A stretch of DNA of 64,000 nt from a virus. Position numbers and translations under genes: made by a program. The stretch covers positions 62,001-126,000 of IMG/VR virus record IMGVR_UViG_3300030114_000003; one strand, 5' to 3'. Shown here piece after piece: positions 27,522 through 34,635 of this stretch (the stretch's first letter is position 1; each line of letters opens with the position of its first letter). The notes under the pieces are model-generated. The model worked only from the letters and a program-made list of their open reading frames with translations, ran no database searches and was not told where the DNA came from.

Positions 27522-27730
27522 AAACCTCACCATTGTAGTCTTCTTGACGATGTGCGTCGAAACAAAAACTACCTTAACTGCTGGAACGCCCTTGTAAGTT
27601 AATCAGCTACAACGTAATGGGAAACTATAAGCGTGAATGCTTGAGAATGATTAATAATTGGGTAATCAGCATCGAAGCCTTATATGATGATGTATAGGGA
27701 ACGTTCAACGACTATCAAAAGATATTAAAG

Positions 27731-27749
27731 TTATATATTATATACACGA
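27731..27749 (+). promoter_or_regulatory. Promoter-like site inside the intron, before the HNH gene
   Basis: TATATTATA (27734-27742) then TACA and CGA: the same layout as the other promoters with one change (CGA for TGA). It lies 17 bases before the HNH start codon, so the endonuclease may be transcribed independently of its host gene. Confidence 0.5.
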
Positions 27750-27765
27750 AAGGAGATGAGAATAA

Positions 27766-28638
27766 ATGAAAAGTTTTATGATAAGAGACGATTTCTCACA
27801 AGGTATAAACCCATTAATAGAATATCCTAATCCTATAGAACAATGGGTAGATTTACAATGTTATAATATCAGAACAGGTTATAAGATAAGTAATTATGGT
27901 AGATTTTTAAATATAGAAGGTAATTTATTATCGGTAGCACTATCTAATGGATATTTATCAGTATCTTTACAATTAAATGATTCTACTAGAAAATCTTTCT
28001 TTGTACATATTTTGGTTGCTACCATGTATGTATTTAATCCAGACCCAATAAATAAAACTCAAGTAAACCATAAAAATTTATGTAGATCAGATGCATTCTA
28101 TGGTAATTTAGAATGGTGTACTCAACTAGAAAATCTTGAACATGAGTTTCAAAATAAAGATACAGATAGAGAATTTTCTAAACATGTTGAATCAAGATTT
28201 GTCAAGGAAGATGGAGGTTGGGGTACTGGAGAAAATACTTATGGAGAAAATAATGGTATGAGTAAATGGACAGAAGAACAAGTACATAGTATTTGCAAAT
28301 ATGTTCAAGATGGAGATTCATATGGAAATGCTTTAATAAAATCTAATATGGAAAATACTGAAAATAATAGATTTAATGTAAGTCATATTATTAAAGGTAA
28401 AAGATGGAAACATATATCCACATTATATAAATTTAAAGAGAAGAAACCTCAAATAGATTTCTTTCCATATGTAGAAAACATTTGTAAATTATTATCTAAA
28501 GGATATTCAACTAGAGCAATTATAGATGAATTGAAACTACCAGGGGAATTTCAACAACAAAGAAGTATAATTGGTAGGATAAAAAGAAAAGAATCTCATA
28601 CCGAAATATCAAATAAATATAACTTTAATATTGAGTAG
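27766..28638 (+). CDS. HNH homing endonuclease encoded in the group I intron (290 aa)
   Basis: ATG start with GAAAGGAG. Residues ~24-60 are a NUMOD4-type region (E-Q-W-V-D-L ... Y-K-I-S-N-Y-G-R-F-L-N). The HNH core is V-H-I-L-V-A with His 81, V-N-H with Asn 101/His 102, and Y-G-N-L-E-W-C-T near 112-119. The C-terminal part has two helix-turn-helix-like repeats (T-E-E-Q-V-H-S-I-C ... H-I-I-K-G-K-R-W-K-H-I-S; S-T-R-A-I-I-D-E-L) typical of DNA recognition modules in intron-encoded endonucleases. It would cut intron-less copies of the beta-prime gene and spread the intron. It carries FMIRD at residues 4-8. Confidence 0.85.
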   Translation: MKSFMIRDDFSQGINPLIEYPNPIEQWVDLQCYNIRTGYKISNYGRFLNIEGNLLSVALSNGYLSVSLQLNDSTRKSFFVHILVATMYVFNPDPINKTQVNHKNLCRSDAFYGNLEWCTQLENLEHEFQNKDTDREFSKHVESRFVKEDGGWGTGENTYGENNGMSKWTEEQVHSICKYVQDGDSYGNALIKSNMENTENNRFNVSHIIKGKRWKHISTLYKFKEKKPQIDFFPYVENICKLLSKGYSTRAIIDELKLPGEFQQQRSIIGRIKRKESHTEISNKYNFNIE

Positions 28639-28752
28639 AGTAGGATCTATAAGCTTATGATAGATTCGAAAGAGGTAGCCCATAAGGGATGATATAGTCT
28701 GGGAAGATGAAAATCTTCTGGTGAAGTTGCGTTCACAATAGGTTAATGTGTG

Positions 28753-28959
28753 GATGGTGATCAGTTAACCGCTAAAGTAGCTTATACAATTGAATCTAAT
28801 AAAGAATTAGATGAATATATAAATTCTAAAAGATACTATATAGATTTAGGTGGAAAGAATGTTCATGTATCTAGTAATGAAACAGTACAAGCATTATATA
28901 ATTTTACTTTAATACTCCCACAAACACAAAAGAAATTAACTCCTATAGAATTTTATTAA
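28753..28959 (+). CDS. RNA polymerase beta-prime N-terminal part, exon 2 (68 codons)
   Basis: Begins with the codons for D-G-D-Q-L-T-A-K-V-A-Y-T-I-E-S-N-K-E, which complete the catalytic motif begun in exon 1. The open frame could start at the intron's last GTG, but that is part of the intron. The exon ends L-T-P-I-E-F-Y. This part of beta-prime is short, so the enzyme must use the separate C-terminal subunit gene at 57141-59261 or another copy outside the window. Confidence 0.85.
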   Translation, partial: DGDQLTAKVAYTIESNKELDEYINSKRYYIDLGGKNVHVSSNETVQALYNFTLILPQTQKKLTPIEFY

Positions 28960-28980
28960 GATTTTGTAAAACTCCCGATT

Positions 28981-29004
28981 TATAATTATATATTATAATT
29001 ATGA
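28981..29004 (+). promoter_or_regulatory. TATATTATA-N4-TGA promoter (plus strand)
   Basis: TATAATTATATATTATA, then ATTA and TGAAT. The only intergenic plus-strand member of the set. It drives a short region without a conventional gene (29005-29185). Confidence 0.65.
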
Positions 29005-29185
29005 ATAAACAATAATAATCATCTTAATTTAACACTAAATGATTATATTATAAAGGAGTTGAAGTATATGGTAAACACTAAACATTAATGTTATCCAAAT
29101 AAACGAAAGGGGGATAACTATTAATGTACGATGACAATACACATTTATAAGATAAAATAATAGAGCACTAATGTGCTCTATATTT
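29005..29185 (+). other. Short transcription unit with two mini-ORFs
   Basis: Between a promoter (28981-29004) and a terminator (29161-29187) lie two tiny frames with good ribosome sites: AAAGGAG then ATG at 29068, six codons (MVNTKH); and AAAGGGGG then ATG at 29124, eight codons (MYDDNTHL). A transcript of about 180 bases is predicted. It may be a regulatory RNA, a leader remnant or peptide-coding. No RNA family recognised. Confidence 0.45.
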
Positions 29186-29187
29186 TT
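29161..29187. terminator. Bidirectional terminator
   Basis: TAGAGCAC (29161-29168) pairs with GTGCTCTA (29173-29180); T-rich runs follow on both strands. It ends the mini-ORF unit and the minus-strand 29187 gene. Confidence 0.75.
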
Positions 29188-29693
29188 TATTTAATTGGTT
29201 CTTCTTTTGATAATTCTTCATAAGTGTTAACTTCTTCTTTTAATTTTACATTCTCTTCTGTTAACTCTTTTATTTTTTTATCTTTTTCTAAACTTTCACT
29301 TTTAGCTGCATTTAGTAATGATGTATAAGAAGCTACAGCCTCTCTATAATTACCTTCTTGATTATCAATCTTTTCATTAAGTTCTTTTATTGTTGATTCA
29401 GATTTAACCAATTTATCAACTAATTCTGAATTTGTATTAGATGACACGATAGTAGTCATAATTGGTCTTTCTACGGTATTATCACATTCAAAGTTTTCAA
29501 GATTTAGAACAATTTTTCTACCATCTGGTAAATTTTCCTCAACCTTATGACCAGATTTAATTATTCTTCTTATAATTAAAGTATTTAAATCTACGTCTGT
29601 ACAAATACCAATTAACGGTGGGCTAATTTCATAAACCTTTTGTCCTTTTATCGGATATATATTTACATTTTTTATTGTTACTGAATTACTCAT
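29187..29693 (-). CDS. Coiled-coil protein (168 aa)
   Basis: ATG start with AAAGGAGTG. Residues 1-85 form a probable beta domain (I-K-N-V-N-I-Y-P-I-K-G-Q-K-V-Y-E); residues ~90-165 are a long coiled coil with heptad-like Leu/Ile spacing (E-S-T-I-K-E-L-N-E-K-I; I-K-E-L-T-E-E-N-V-K-L-K-E-E-V). Its ATG overlaps the stop of the 45-codon gene upstream. Possibly structural; not recognised. Confidence 0.5.
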   Translation of the reverse strand: MSNSVTIKNVNIYPIKGQKVYEISPPLIGICTDVDLNTLIIRRIIKSGHKVEENLPDGRKIVLNLENFECDNTVERPIMTTIVSSNTNSELVDKLVKSESTIKELNEKIDNQEGNYREAVASYTSLLNAAKSESLEKDKKIKELTEENVKLKEEVNTYEELSKEEPIK

Positions 29694-29830
29694 TAATATG
29701 TCACTCCTTTTCTTTCTAAATCATCCATTCTTTCTTGCATTTGAAAATCGTAGACACTAAAATCCATCTCAATAGATTCTGTACATATATCAGCAGCTAC
29801 TTCTAAACATAGTATACTTTCTAAATCCAT
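29693..29830 (-). CDS. Small acidic protein (45 aa)
   Basis: ATG 29830 with AGGAGGAAT upstream; TAA overlaps the next ATG (TAATG). The sequence starts MDLESILCLEVAADIC and is acidic and helical. Accepted on ribosome site and coupling. Function unknown. Confidence 0.55.
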   Translation of the reverse strand: MDLESILCLEVAADICTESIEMDFSVYDFQMQERMDDLERKGVTY

Positions 29831-29869
29831 ACAATATTCCTCCTTATATTTTATAGTATTATTTCAATG

Positions 29870-31069
29870 TTATTTTAATAATATTTTGACATTCTTTTCT
29901 AATATATATATCACAAATATTATCTCATAAAATAGATTAACACTTGTATTATATTGCATACTTGAGATACATTCTACATCATTTAACTTTATATCAGTAT
30001 TATTAAAATGTTTTATTATAATATTTCTATAATTTAATTCATCTTCGCTATATAAAGTATTTGATGATATTCTACCGATCAAATCTTCATCTAAGAAATT
30101 TATTATCTCCTTATTTGGAAACATATAATCTCTATATAGAATTTTATAATAAGGTTCTGATCTAAAAGAGAATACTCCGAATACATCTTGGATAAATTCA
30201 GCCTGAGAAAACGTTTTATATTTACCAAGGTTCTTATCTTTCTTTTCTAAAGCTGTAAATATAGATTTTACATATTCAAATACAAAAGTTTCATGCAAAC
30301 TACATTGTTGTGTAATGTATAAATAATCGTCTAATGTACTAATTAAATCATGTTTAATTATGAATTCTACTGCATAAGGATCATAGAAAAAATCATGTTT
30401 AAATGAAAAAATAAAAGCCTGTACTCTATCAGAATAAAATAATACTTTATAGTACTCTTTTAAAGTTGTTAATACTTCATCTATCTTTTCTATAAATTTA
30501 TATTCTGAATTCTTTATAACAGATTTATATTCTGTACCCGAGTTTTCTGTTATAGAAGTAAAGTTGTCAACAACTTGTTTTTCTATTTCGTCACAATCTG
30601 GTCTTTCATATACCCATTGAATTTTATATATATTACTAAGATTATCTATTGTATCTATTGTAGAACTGATTACTTTAAATAATAAAGGTTGGTTTAAATA
30701 TTTTATTCTAAAGAAATCTCCTTTTTTTGGTATTATAGTATTAGGTAGGAATATAGCTTCTCCTTGAAGTTGATCTGATTCAAAACCATTCTCTGTTATA
30801 TTATAATTAGCTTCTAACTTTGGCATTCCATATAATACTAAGTCTTCTATTTTATTGAATCTTATAGGAGATTCATCCCCTAAATCTTCAAACTCTTGTT
30901 GTAGATGTTCATCTAATGATGTTTCTAATTCTGATTGATTATAATAATCTGTAATAGTAGGTTGTCTATCATTAAATATATAATAGGGATTTTTTAATCT
31001 ATTATTTATACCTTCTACTAAATTAGTAACTGTATCATTATATTTTTTATTAATAAATTTACTACCCAT
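29870..31069 (-). CDS. Probable virion structural protein (399 aa)
   Basis: The start is ATG 31069 (MGSKFINKKYN) behind AAAGGAGG; a longer frame upstream lacks a ribosome site. The first half has a beta-rich module G-E-A-I-F-L-P-N-T-I-I-P-K-K-G-D-F-F-R-I followed by Y-K-I-Q-W-V-Y-E-R-P, of a kind I associate with tail or neck structural proteins of large phages. The second half is helical with many aromatic residues. Assignment is by weak resemblance only. Confidence 0.4.
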   Translation of the reverse strand: MGSKFINKKYNDTVTNLVEGINNRLKNPYYIFNDRQPTITDYYNQSELETSLDEHLQQEFEDLGDESPIRFNKIEDLVLYGMPKLEANYNITENGFESDQLQGEAIFLPNTIIPKKGDFFRIKYLNQPLLFKVISSTIDTIDNLSNIYKIQWVYERPDCDEIEKQVVDNFTSITENSGTEYKSVIKNSEYKFIEKIDEVLTTLKEYYKVLFYSDRVQAFIFSFKHDFFYDPYAVEFIIKHDLISTLDDYLYITQQCSLHETFVFEYVKSIFTALEKKDKNLGKYKTFSQAEFIQDVFGVFSFRSEPYYKILYRDYMFPNKEIINFLDEDLIGRISSNTLYSEDELNYRNIIIKHFNNTDIKLNDVECISSMQYNTSVNLFYEIIFVIYILEKNVKILLK

Positions 31070-31133
31070 TATAAAACCTCCTTTCCCATAATTATCTAAA
31101 TGTTCAACTGAAGAAAAAGATAAAAAAATAAAA

Positions 31134-31149
31134 GGGTGTTTATACACCC
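31134..31149 (-). terminator. Terminator after 31156
   Basis: GGGTGT (31134-31139) pairs with ACACCC (31144-31149); the minus strand continues TTTTATTTTTTTATC. Confidence 0.7.
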
Positions 31150-31155
31150 AATCAT

Positions 31156-32085
31156 TTATCTTTTAGTTTCAAAACGTAGTTTTAATAATTTATACATATC
31201 TCTAGATATCTCTTCTGTACATATATTACATTTATATGTATCTTCATTTATTTTGGTCATATTCATTTTATTTCCATCTTTATGAAATTCAACATGAAGA
31301 CATTTTGCTATTAGAGAATTAGGATCATGTATATATTCTGTATTTTTATTCTCACCAATTTCAAAACTTGGTAAATTTTCTTTTAATATTCTAGATTTAC
31401 GAACCTCTATATTTTTTAAGAAAAGATTTTCAGTAAATTTTATAAACTCTTCATCTGTCATTCTGTTCATAATTTGTTTTAGTGACATGTTTATTTCAAC
31501 TGGAGTACCATCATTTGTATGAGGAGATAATATAGAATCTTCTGTTATACTAGAAATAACTCCTTTACCACCATATCTATTTGAAATTAATCCTATTTCT
31601 GGATCATAATAACCTTGTCCCTTCATATCATTTATTAATGAACTAAACTTGTCAACGAAATTATTAATATCTTCATTAGGTAATTGTGGAATTATATCAA
31701 ATACTTTACCACATCTTTCACAGAAAAATATATTATCTTTTATTTCGATTAAACTATCAGAAGGAAGATGATCACATGTATATTCATTTTCATAACTATC
31801 TACTCTATCTTTCCAATCTATTAAAATTTCTTTTATTTCTTTTTGTTTTTTATTTATACTGCTTAAAAATTTAATAAATTCTATTAATTCTTTGTCTCTA
31901 TGATTTCTATTTCTTATATCATTTGTAAAAGTATTTATTGAAAAATCTTTATCGTTTAAATATGGCGAGTTTATAAGATTATATATAATATTTTTAAAAG
32001 AATCAAAAACATATTTATATTTAACCTCTATTTCAACTTCTTTCTTTAATATTTTTTTATCCTCGATTGTTAATTCTTTTTTCAT
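31156..32085 (-). CDS. Protein with helical repeat domain and two zinc-binding sites (309 aa)
   Basis: ATG start with GGAGTG, overlapping the upstream gene by 4 bases. Residues ~20-110 are a helical region ending I-K-E-I-L-I-D-W-K-D, like the small proteins encoded upstream. Then C-D-H ... F-F-C-E-R-C-G-K (about 118-142) and, at the end, A-K-C-L-H ... Y-K-C-N-I-C (about 265-292) form two zinc-ribbon-like sites. The arrangement suggests a nucleic-acid or protein-binding factor built from one of the neighbouring helical domains plus zinc modules. Not recognised as a known family. Confidence 0.45.
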   Translation of the reverse strand: MKKELTIEDKKILKKEVEIEVKYKYVFDSFKNIIYNLINSPYLNDKDFSINTFTNDIRNRNHRDKELIEFIKFLSSINKKQKEIKEILIDWKDRVDSYENEYTCDHLPSDSLIEIKDNIFFCERCGKVFDIIPQLPNEDINNFVDKFSSLINDMKGQGYYDPEIGLISNRYGGKGVISSITEDSILSPHTNDGTPVEINMSLKQIMNRMTDEEFIKFTENLFLKNIEVRKSRILKENLPSFEIGENKNTEYIHDPNSLIAKCLHVEFHKDGNKMNMTKINEDTYKCNICTEEISRDMYKLLKLRFETKR

Positions 32086-32417
32086 AATAATTCACTCCTA
32101 TATTTTATTTCATTAATTTCATTTTTCCATTGTTCTAATATTATTTTTATTGTATCATGAGTATAACAATTTCTTCTCAAGTATAAACAAAGATTTAATA
32201 TAGAATCATCTGATATCACAGATTCATCTACATTTCTACAAAATTCATCAAAACGTTGAGATGTAGAGACTACATTACATAAAGATATAAAATTATTAAC
32301 GACTGGTAATACCTCCTTTAAATCATTTCCATTTGACAAATACTCAAACAATATCATAGTCTTTTTCGTTAATATCTTAGCATCAATATCCTTATCCTCA
32401 TACTTATTATATTTCAT
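32082..32417 (-). CDS. Small helical paralogue 1 (111 aa)
   Basis: ATG start with AAAGGAAAGG. The C-terminal block Y-L-R-R-N-C-Y-T-H-D-T-I-K-I-I-L-E-Q-W-K-N-E matches the same place in the next two genes and in the N-terminus of the 31156 product. The shared pattern is a helix, a polar turn, I-x-x-x-L/I-x-x-W. Overlaps the downstream gene (ATGA). Function unknown. Confidence 0.5.
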   Translation of the reverse strand: MKYNKYEDKDIDAKILTKKTMILFEYLSNGNDLKEVLPVVNNFISLCNVVSTSQRFDEFCRNVDESVISDDSILNLCLYLRRNCYTHDTIKIILEQWKNEINEIKYRSELL

Positions 32418-32430
32418 ATTATCCTTTCCT

Positions 32431-32694
32431 TTATTTTATTTTTGTAAAAAGTTGATTTTTCCATTTAACTAAATATTTATTAATCTCTATATAATTATAT
32501 CCTGCTTCTCTTAATTGTTTACAGAAGTTAGTAAAATTACCTTCTCCTATAAATATATTTTCTTTGTTATTATTTAATGCAGCTAACCTACACATTCTAG
32601 CTACCTGTCCTAAATTTAAATATAAAGAATCTAATCTATCAGAAAACTCTAATTCGATATCATTCTTTTTTTCATCTATTCGTTTTCCTCCCAT
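32431..32694 (-). CDS. Small helical paralogue 2 (87 aa)
   Basis: ATG start with AGGAG. It contains F-C-K-Q-L-R-E-A-G-Y-N-Y-I-E-I-N-K-Y-L-V then K-W-K-N, the clearest copy of the array motif. Flanked by similar genes on both sides. No known family. Confidence 0.5.
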   Translation of the reverse strand: MGGKRIDEKKNDIELEFSDRLDSLYLNLGQVARMCRLAALNNNKENIFIGEGNFTNFCKQLREAGYNYIEINKYLVKWKNQLFTKIK

Positions 32695-32695
32695 G

Positions 32696-32974
32696 TTAAT
32701 TCTCCTTAGATTTTAGTATTTTTTCTAATACGTCTAATCCCCATTCGTTTAATATATTTTTGATCTGAATAATATTACATCCATGATCTTTTAAATAATT
32801 ACATAATATAGATATAGAATCTTTTTTACCTATCCATATATTAATATCAATACGTGATAAAATAATCTTTTTACATTCAAATCCCATATCTTCAATCTCT
32901 AGAAAAAGATCTACCATTCTTATTTTATATTCCTCTTCTATATTCTCTATCATTATTACTATTTCTTTTTTCAT
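32696..32974 (-). CDS. Small helical paralogue 3 (92 aa)
   Basis: ATG start with AAGGAG. It contains L-C-N-Y-L-K-D-H-G-C-N-I-I-Q-I-K-N-I-L-N-E-W, equivalent to the motif in 32082 and 32431. One base separates it from the next start. Function unknown. Confidence 0.5.
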   Translation of the reverse strand: MKKEIVIMIENIEEEYKIRMVDLFLEIEDMGFECKKIILSRIDINIWIGKKDSISILCNYLKDHGCNIIQIKNILNEWGLDVLEKILKSKEN

Positions 32975-32995
32975 ATTATTTTGTACTCCTTCTTA

Positions 32996-33364
32996 TTATT
33001 TTTTTCTATTTGTAAAATTAGACGTTACCAATTCCATTGCAAAATCTGCTATTTCATATCTATCACTTTCGTCTCCTTGATAGAATTTATCCAACTTATT
33101 TAGTACACATAATCTATTAATCAATTTAATCCCACTTATAATAACATTATGTGTAGTTCTTCTTTGTTTATCTAAAGATGTAATTTTTTCTAATAAATCA
33201 TCTTTAGACATATTGTATTTTTCTACTGTAACTAATACTTCTTGTTGTGTTATTAAATCAACATACCTACTACAAGATTTTAATGTATCTGCTATAGTAC
33301 TTAATAAGCAATCATCCTTACTATATTTTTCTACCAATTTAATTATTACTATTTCTTTATTCAT
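32996..33364 (-). CDS. DUF3232-like protein (122 aa)
   Basis: ATG start; AGAAGGTAGGG upstream. The second half reads R-R-T-T-H-N-V-I-I-S-G-I-K-L-I-N-R-L-C ... F-Y-Q-G-D ... R-Y-E-I-A-D-F-A-M-E, resembling small clostridial phage/plasmid proteins I know as DUF3232 (recalled, not searched). All-helical, function unknown in that family. It is in the same unit as the small helical paralogues. Confidence 0.5.
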   Translation of the reverse strand: MNKEIVIIKLVEKYSKDDCLLSTIADTLKSCSRYVDLITQQEVLVTVEKYNMSKDDLLEKITSLDKQRRTTHNVIISGIKLINRLCVLNKLDKFYQGDESDRYEIADFAMELVTSNFTNRKK

Positions 33365-33365
33365 A

Positions 33366-33617
33366 TTAAAACACCCTACCTTCTCTTAATTTAACTATCA
33401 TACATCTTACTTCTTTAATTACATCATCAATAAGTATTTTTTCATCTTCAGTTGACGATCTATAAATCACACCAATTCTTCTGTATACATCTTTTTCAAA
33501 GTCTATATTAACTAAACCTTTTTTCTCTATTAGTATTTCCTCTACTATTTTCTTTACCTTTTCTTTACATTTATCTTGCATTTCTAAAAATTGTTCTACA
33601 CTATAATATTTGTGCAT
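33366..33617 (-). CDS. Hypothetical small protein (83 aa)
   Basis: ATG start with GAAAGGAAAG. Helical and basic in the first half (M-Q-D-K-C-K-E-K-V-K-K-I-V-E-E-I), acidic later. First gene after the promoter at 33681-33704, so it leads the unit running down to 31156. Not recognised. Confidence 0.5.
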   Translation of the reverse strand: MHKYYSVEQFLEMQDKCKEKVKKIVEEILIEKKGLVNIDFEKDVYRRIGVIYRSSTEDEKILIDDVIKEVRCMIVKLREGRVF

Positions 33618-33680
33618 TTTTACATTCTTTCCTTTCGATTATATAATTCTATATTAATTTTTGATAATTTCTTTTATTAT

Positions 33681-33704
33681 TCATTAGTATAATATACAAC
33701 TATA
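33681..33704 (-). promoter_or_regulatory. TATATTATA-N4-TGA promoter (minus strand)
   Basis: Minus strand TATAGTTGTATATTATA, then CTAA and TGAAT, 64 bases before the 33617 start. Confidence 0.7.
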
Positions 33705-33739
33705 GGATCGAACTCTTACAAATTATTTTGACATAAAAT

Positions 33740-33763
33740 ATAAGAGGGATAAATCCCTCTTAT
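33740..33763 (-). terminator. Terminator after the Cys-rich gene
   Basis: ATAAGAGGGA (33740-33749) pairs with TCCCTCTTAT (33754-33763) over a 4-base loop; T-rich minus-strand tail. Confidence 0.75.
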
Positions 33764-33766
33764 TAA

Positions 33767-34246
33767 TTATTCAATTATTTTAAAATATTTATCAAAGATG
33801 TTTAATTTATTATAAGGTTTCTTTCTACCTAATATTATATCATAATAAGTTCCACCTGATAATAACATACCATCTTTTGTAATACTAAATATATAAGTAT
33901 TCCCTTCAATAAAATTATAAGGTTCATAATGCTCAGTCTTCATTATGATTGGTTTTATACATTCAACCTTTATTGATATTAAATATTGGTTACGTTGACA
34001 TTCATACCAACATTTACATCTATTATCACATGTTCTATTAATAAAACCAAAACAATTTTTAATTGTTTGGTTACATTTTATTATATCAGAACAATTCCAA
34101 CATCTAAAATCTTTTATAGTTCTTTTATAAGCTAATTCATTTTCTCTTTTATTAGCAGAACAATCAGATTCGTGAGTACATTGCATACATCCCATATCTT
34201 CAAAAGACCATTTTCCAAAACATTTCATATTTGCATTCTCTATCAT
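33767..34246 (-). CDS. Cys-rich, probable metal-binding protein (159 aa)
   Basis: ATG start with AGGGGGAT. The first 95 residues contain about a dozen cysteines in C-x2-C, C-x3-C and C-x-C spacings (G-C-M-Q-C-T-H; F-R-C-W-N-C; D-N-R-C-K-C-W-Y-E-C), suggesting two or more zinc sites. The rest is a beta-rich domain. It may be a nucleic-acid-binding or regulatory factor; no exact family recognised. It follows the 106-aa tagged gene. Confidence 0.5.
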   Translation of the reverse strand: MIENANMKCFGKWSFEDMGCMQCTHESDCSANKRENELAYKRTIKDFRCWNCSDIIKCNQTIKNCFGFINRTCDNRCKCWYECQRNQYLISIKVECIKPIIMKTEHYEPYNFIEGNTYIFSITKDGMLLSGGTYYDIILGRKKPYNKLNIFDKYFKIIE

Positions 34247-34271
34247 TTTATAATCCCCCTATAATAAATAC

Positions 34272-34592
34272 TTATTCTCTAGTCATAAATATTTGCATTT
34301 TGCCTCTATGACTTTCTATAAAATCATCTATCTCATTACATGATAGATTATATAATTCATCTGAATTTATAAAACTTTCATTATTATCATTATATATATT
34401 AGATAAATTACACTGTAATTTATCTTTGGCTTCTTCTGTAAATTTTTCTTTAAAATCATCTTCAAATTGATCAATTCTATATGTAGCTTCTTCATCACAA
34501 AATGCATCTATTACCGTTTCAAAAGATTTAAATTTAATATCATTGCTTTCTAATAATTCTTTCACATTATTATCATTAATTATGTATACCAT
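34272..34592 (-). CDS. Small acidic protein ending in FMTRE (106 aa)
   Basis: ATG start with AAGGAGG. Acidic and helical (F-C-D-E-E-A-T-Y-R-I-D-Q-F-E-D-D-F-K-E). The last residues are K-M-Q-I-F-M-T-R-E, a C-terminal copy of the tag also seen at the ends of beta-prime and the helicase. It follows the primase gene and shares its neighbourhood. Function unknown; the tag links it with DNA-acting proteins. Confidence 0.55.
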   Translation of the reverse strand: MVYIINDNNVKELLESNDIKFKSFETVIDAFCDEEATYRIDQFEDDFKEKFTEEAKDKLQCNLSNIYNDNNESFINSDELYNLSCNEIDDFIESHRGKMQIFMTRE

Positions 34593-34612
34593 TATTTTTC
34601 CTCCTTAAAATA

Positions 34613-34635
34613 AGGATAGAGACGAACCCTATCCT
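34613..34635 (-). terminator. Terminator after the primase gene
   Basis: AGGATAG and CTATCCT arms around 34613-34635; the minus strand continues TTATTTTAAGG. It overlaps the primase stop region. Confidence 0.6.

Larger units (their letters stand above)
27522..28752 (+). ncRNA. Group I self-splicing intron in the beta-prime gene
   Basis: P1: exon end GGAGACTAT (27513-27521) pairs with GTAGTCTTC (27535-27543), with the T·G wobble at the splice site. P10: exon 2 GATGGTGA (from 28753) pairs with TCACCATT (27527-27534). The intron ends in G (28752). Core signatures: GCTGGAACG, AATGGGAAACT, GGTAATCAGCATCGAAGCC and GTTCAACGACTATC in the 5' half. GACTAT (27710-27715) pairs with ATAGTC (28694-28699) as P7, in AAGGGATGATATAGTCTGGG. 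The HNH gene lies between the two P7 strands. Removing 27522-28752 restores the frame exactly at the catalytic motif. Confidence 0.9.

Noticed and set aside
27522-27602. Extension of the beta-prime frame by 27 codons to the TAA at 27602
   Set aside because: P1/P10 pairing places the splice site at 27521, and splicing restores the catalytic motif exactly.
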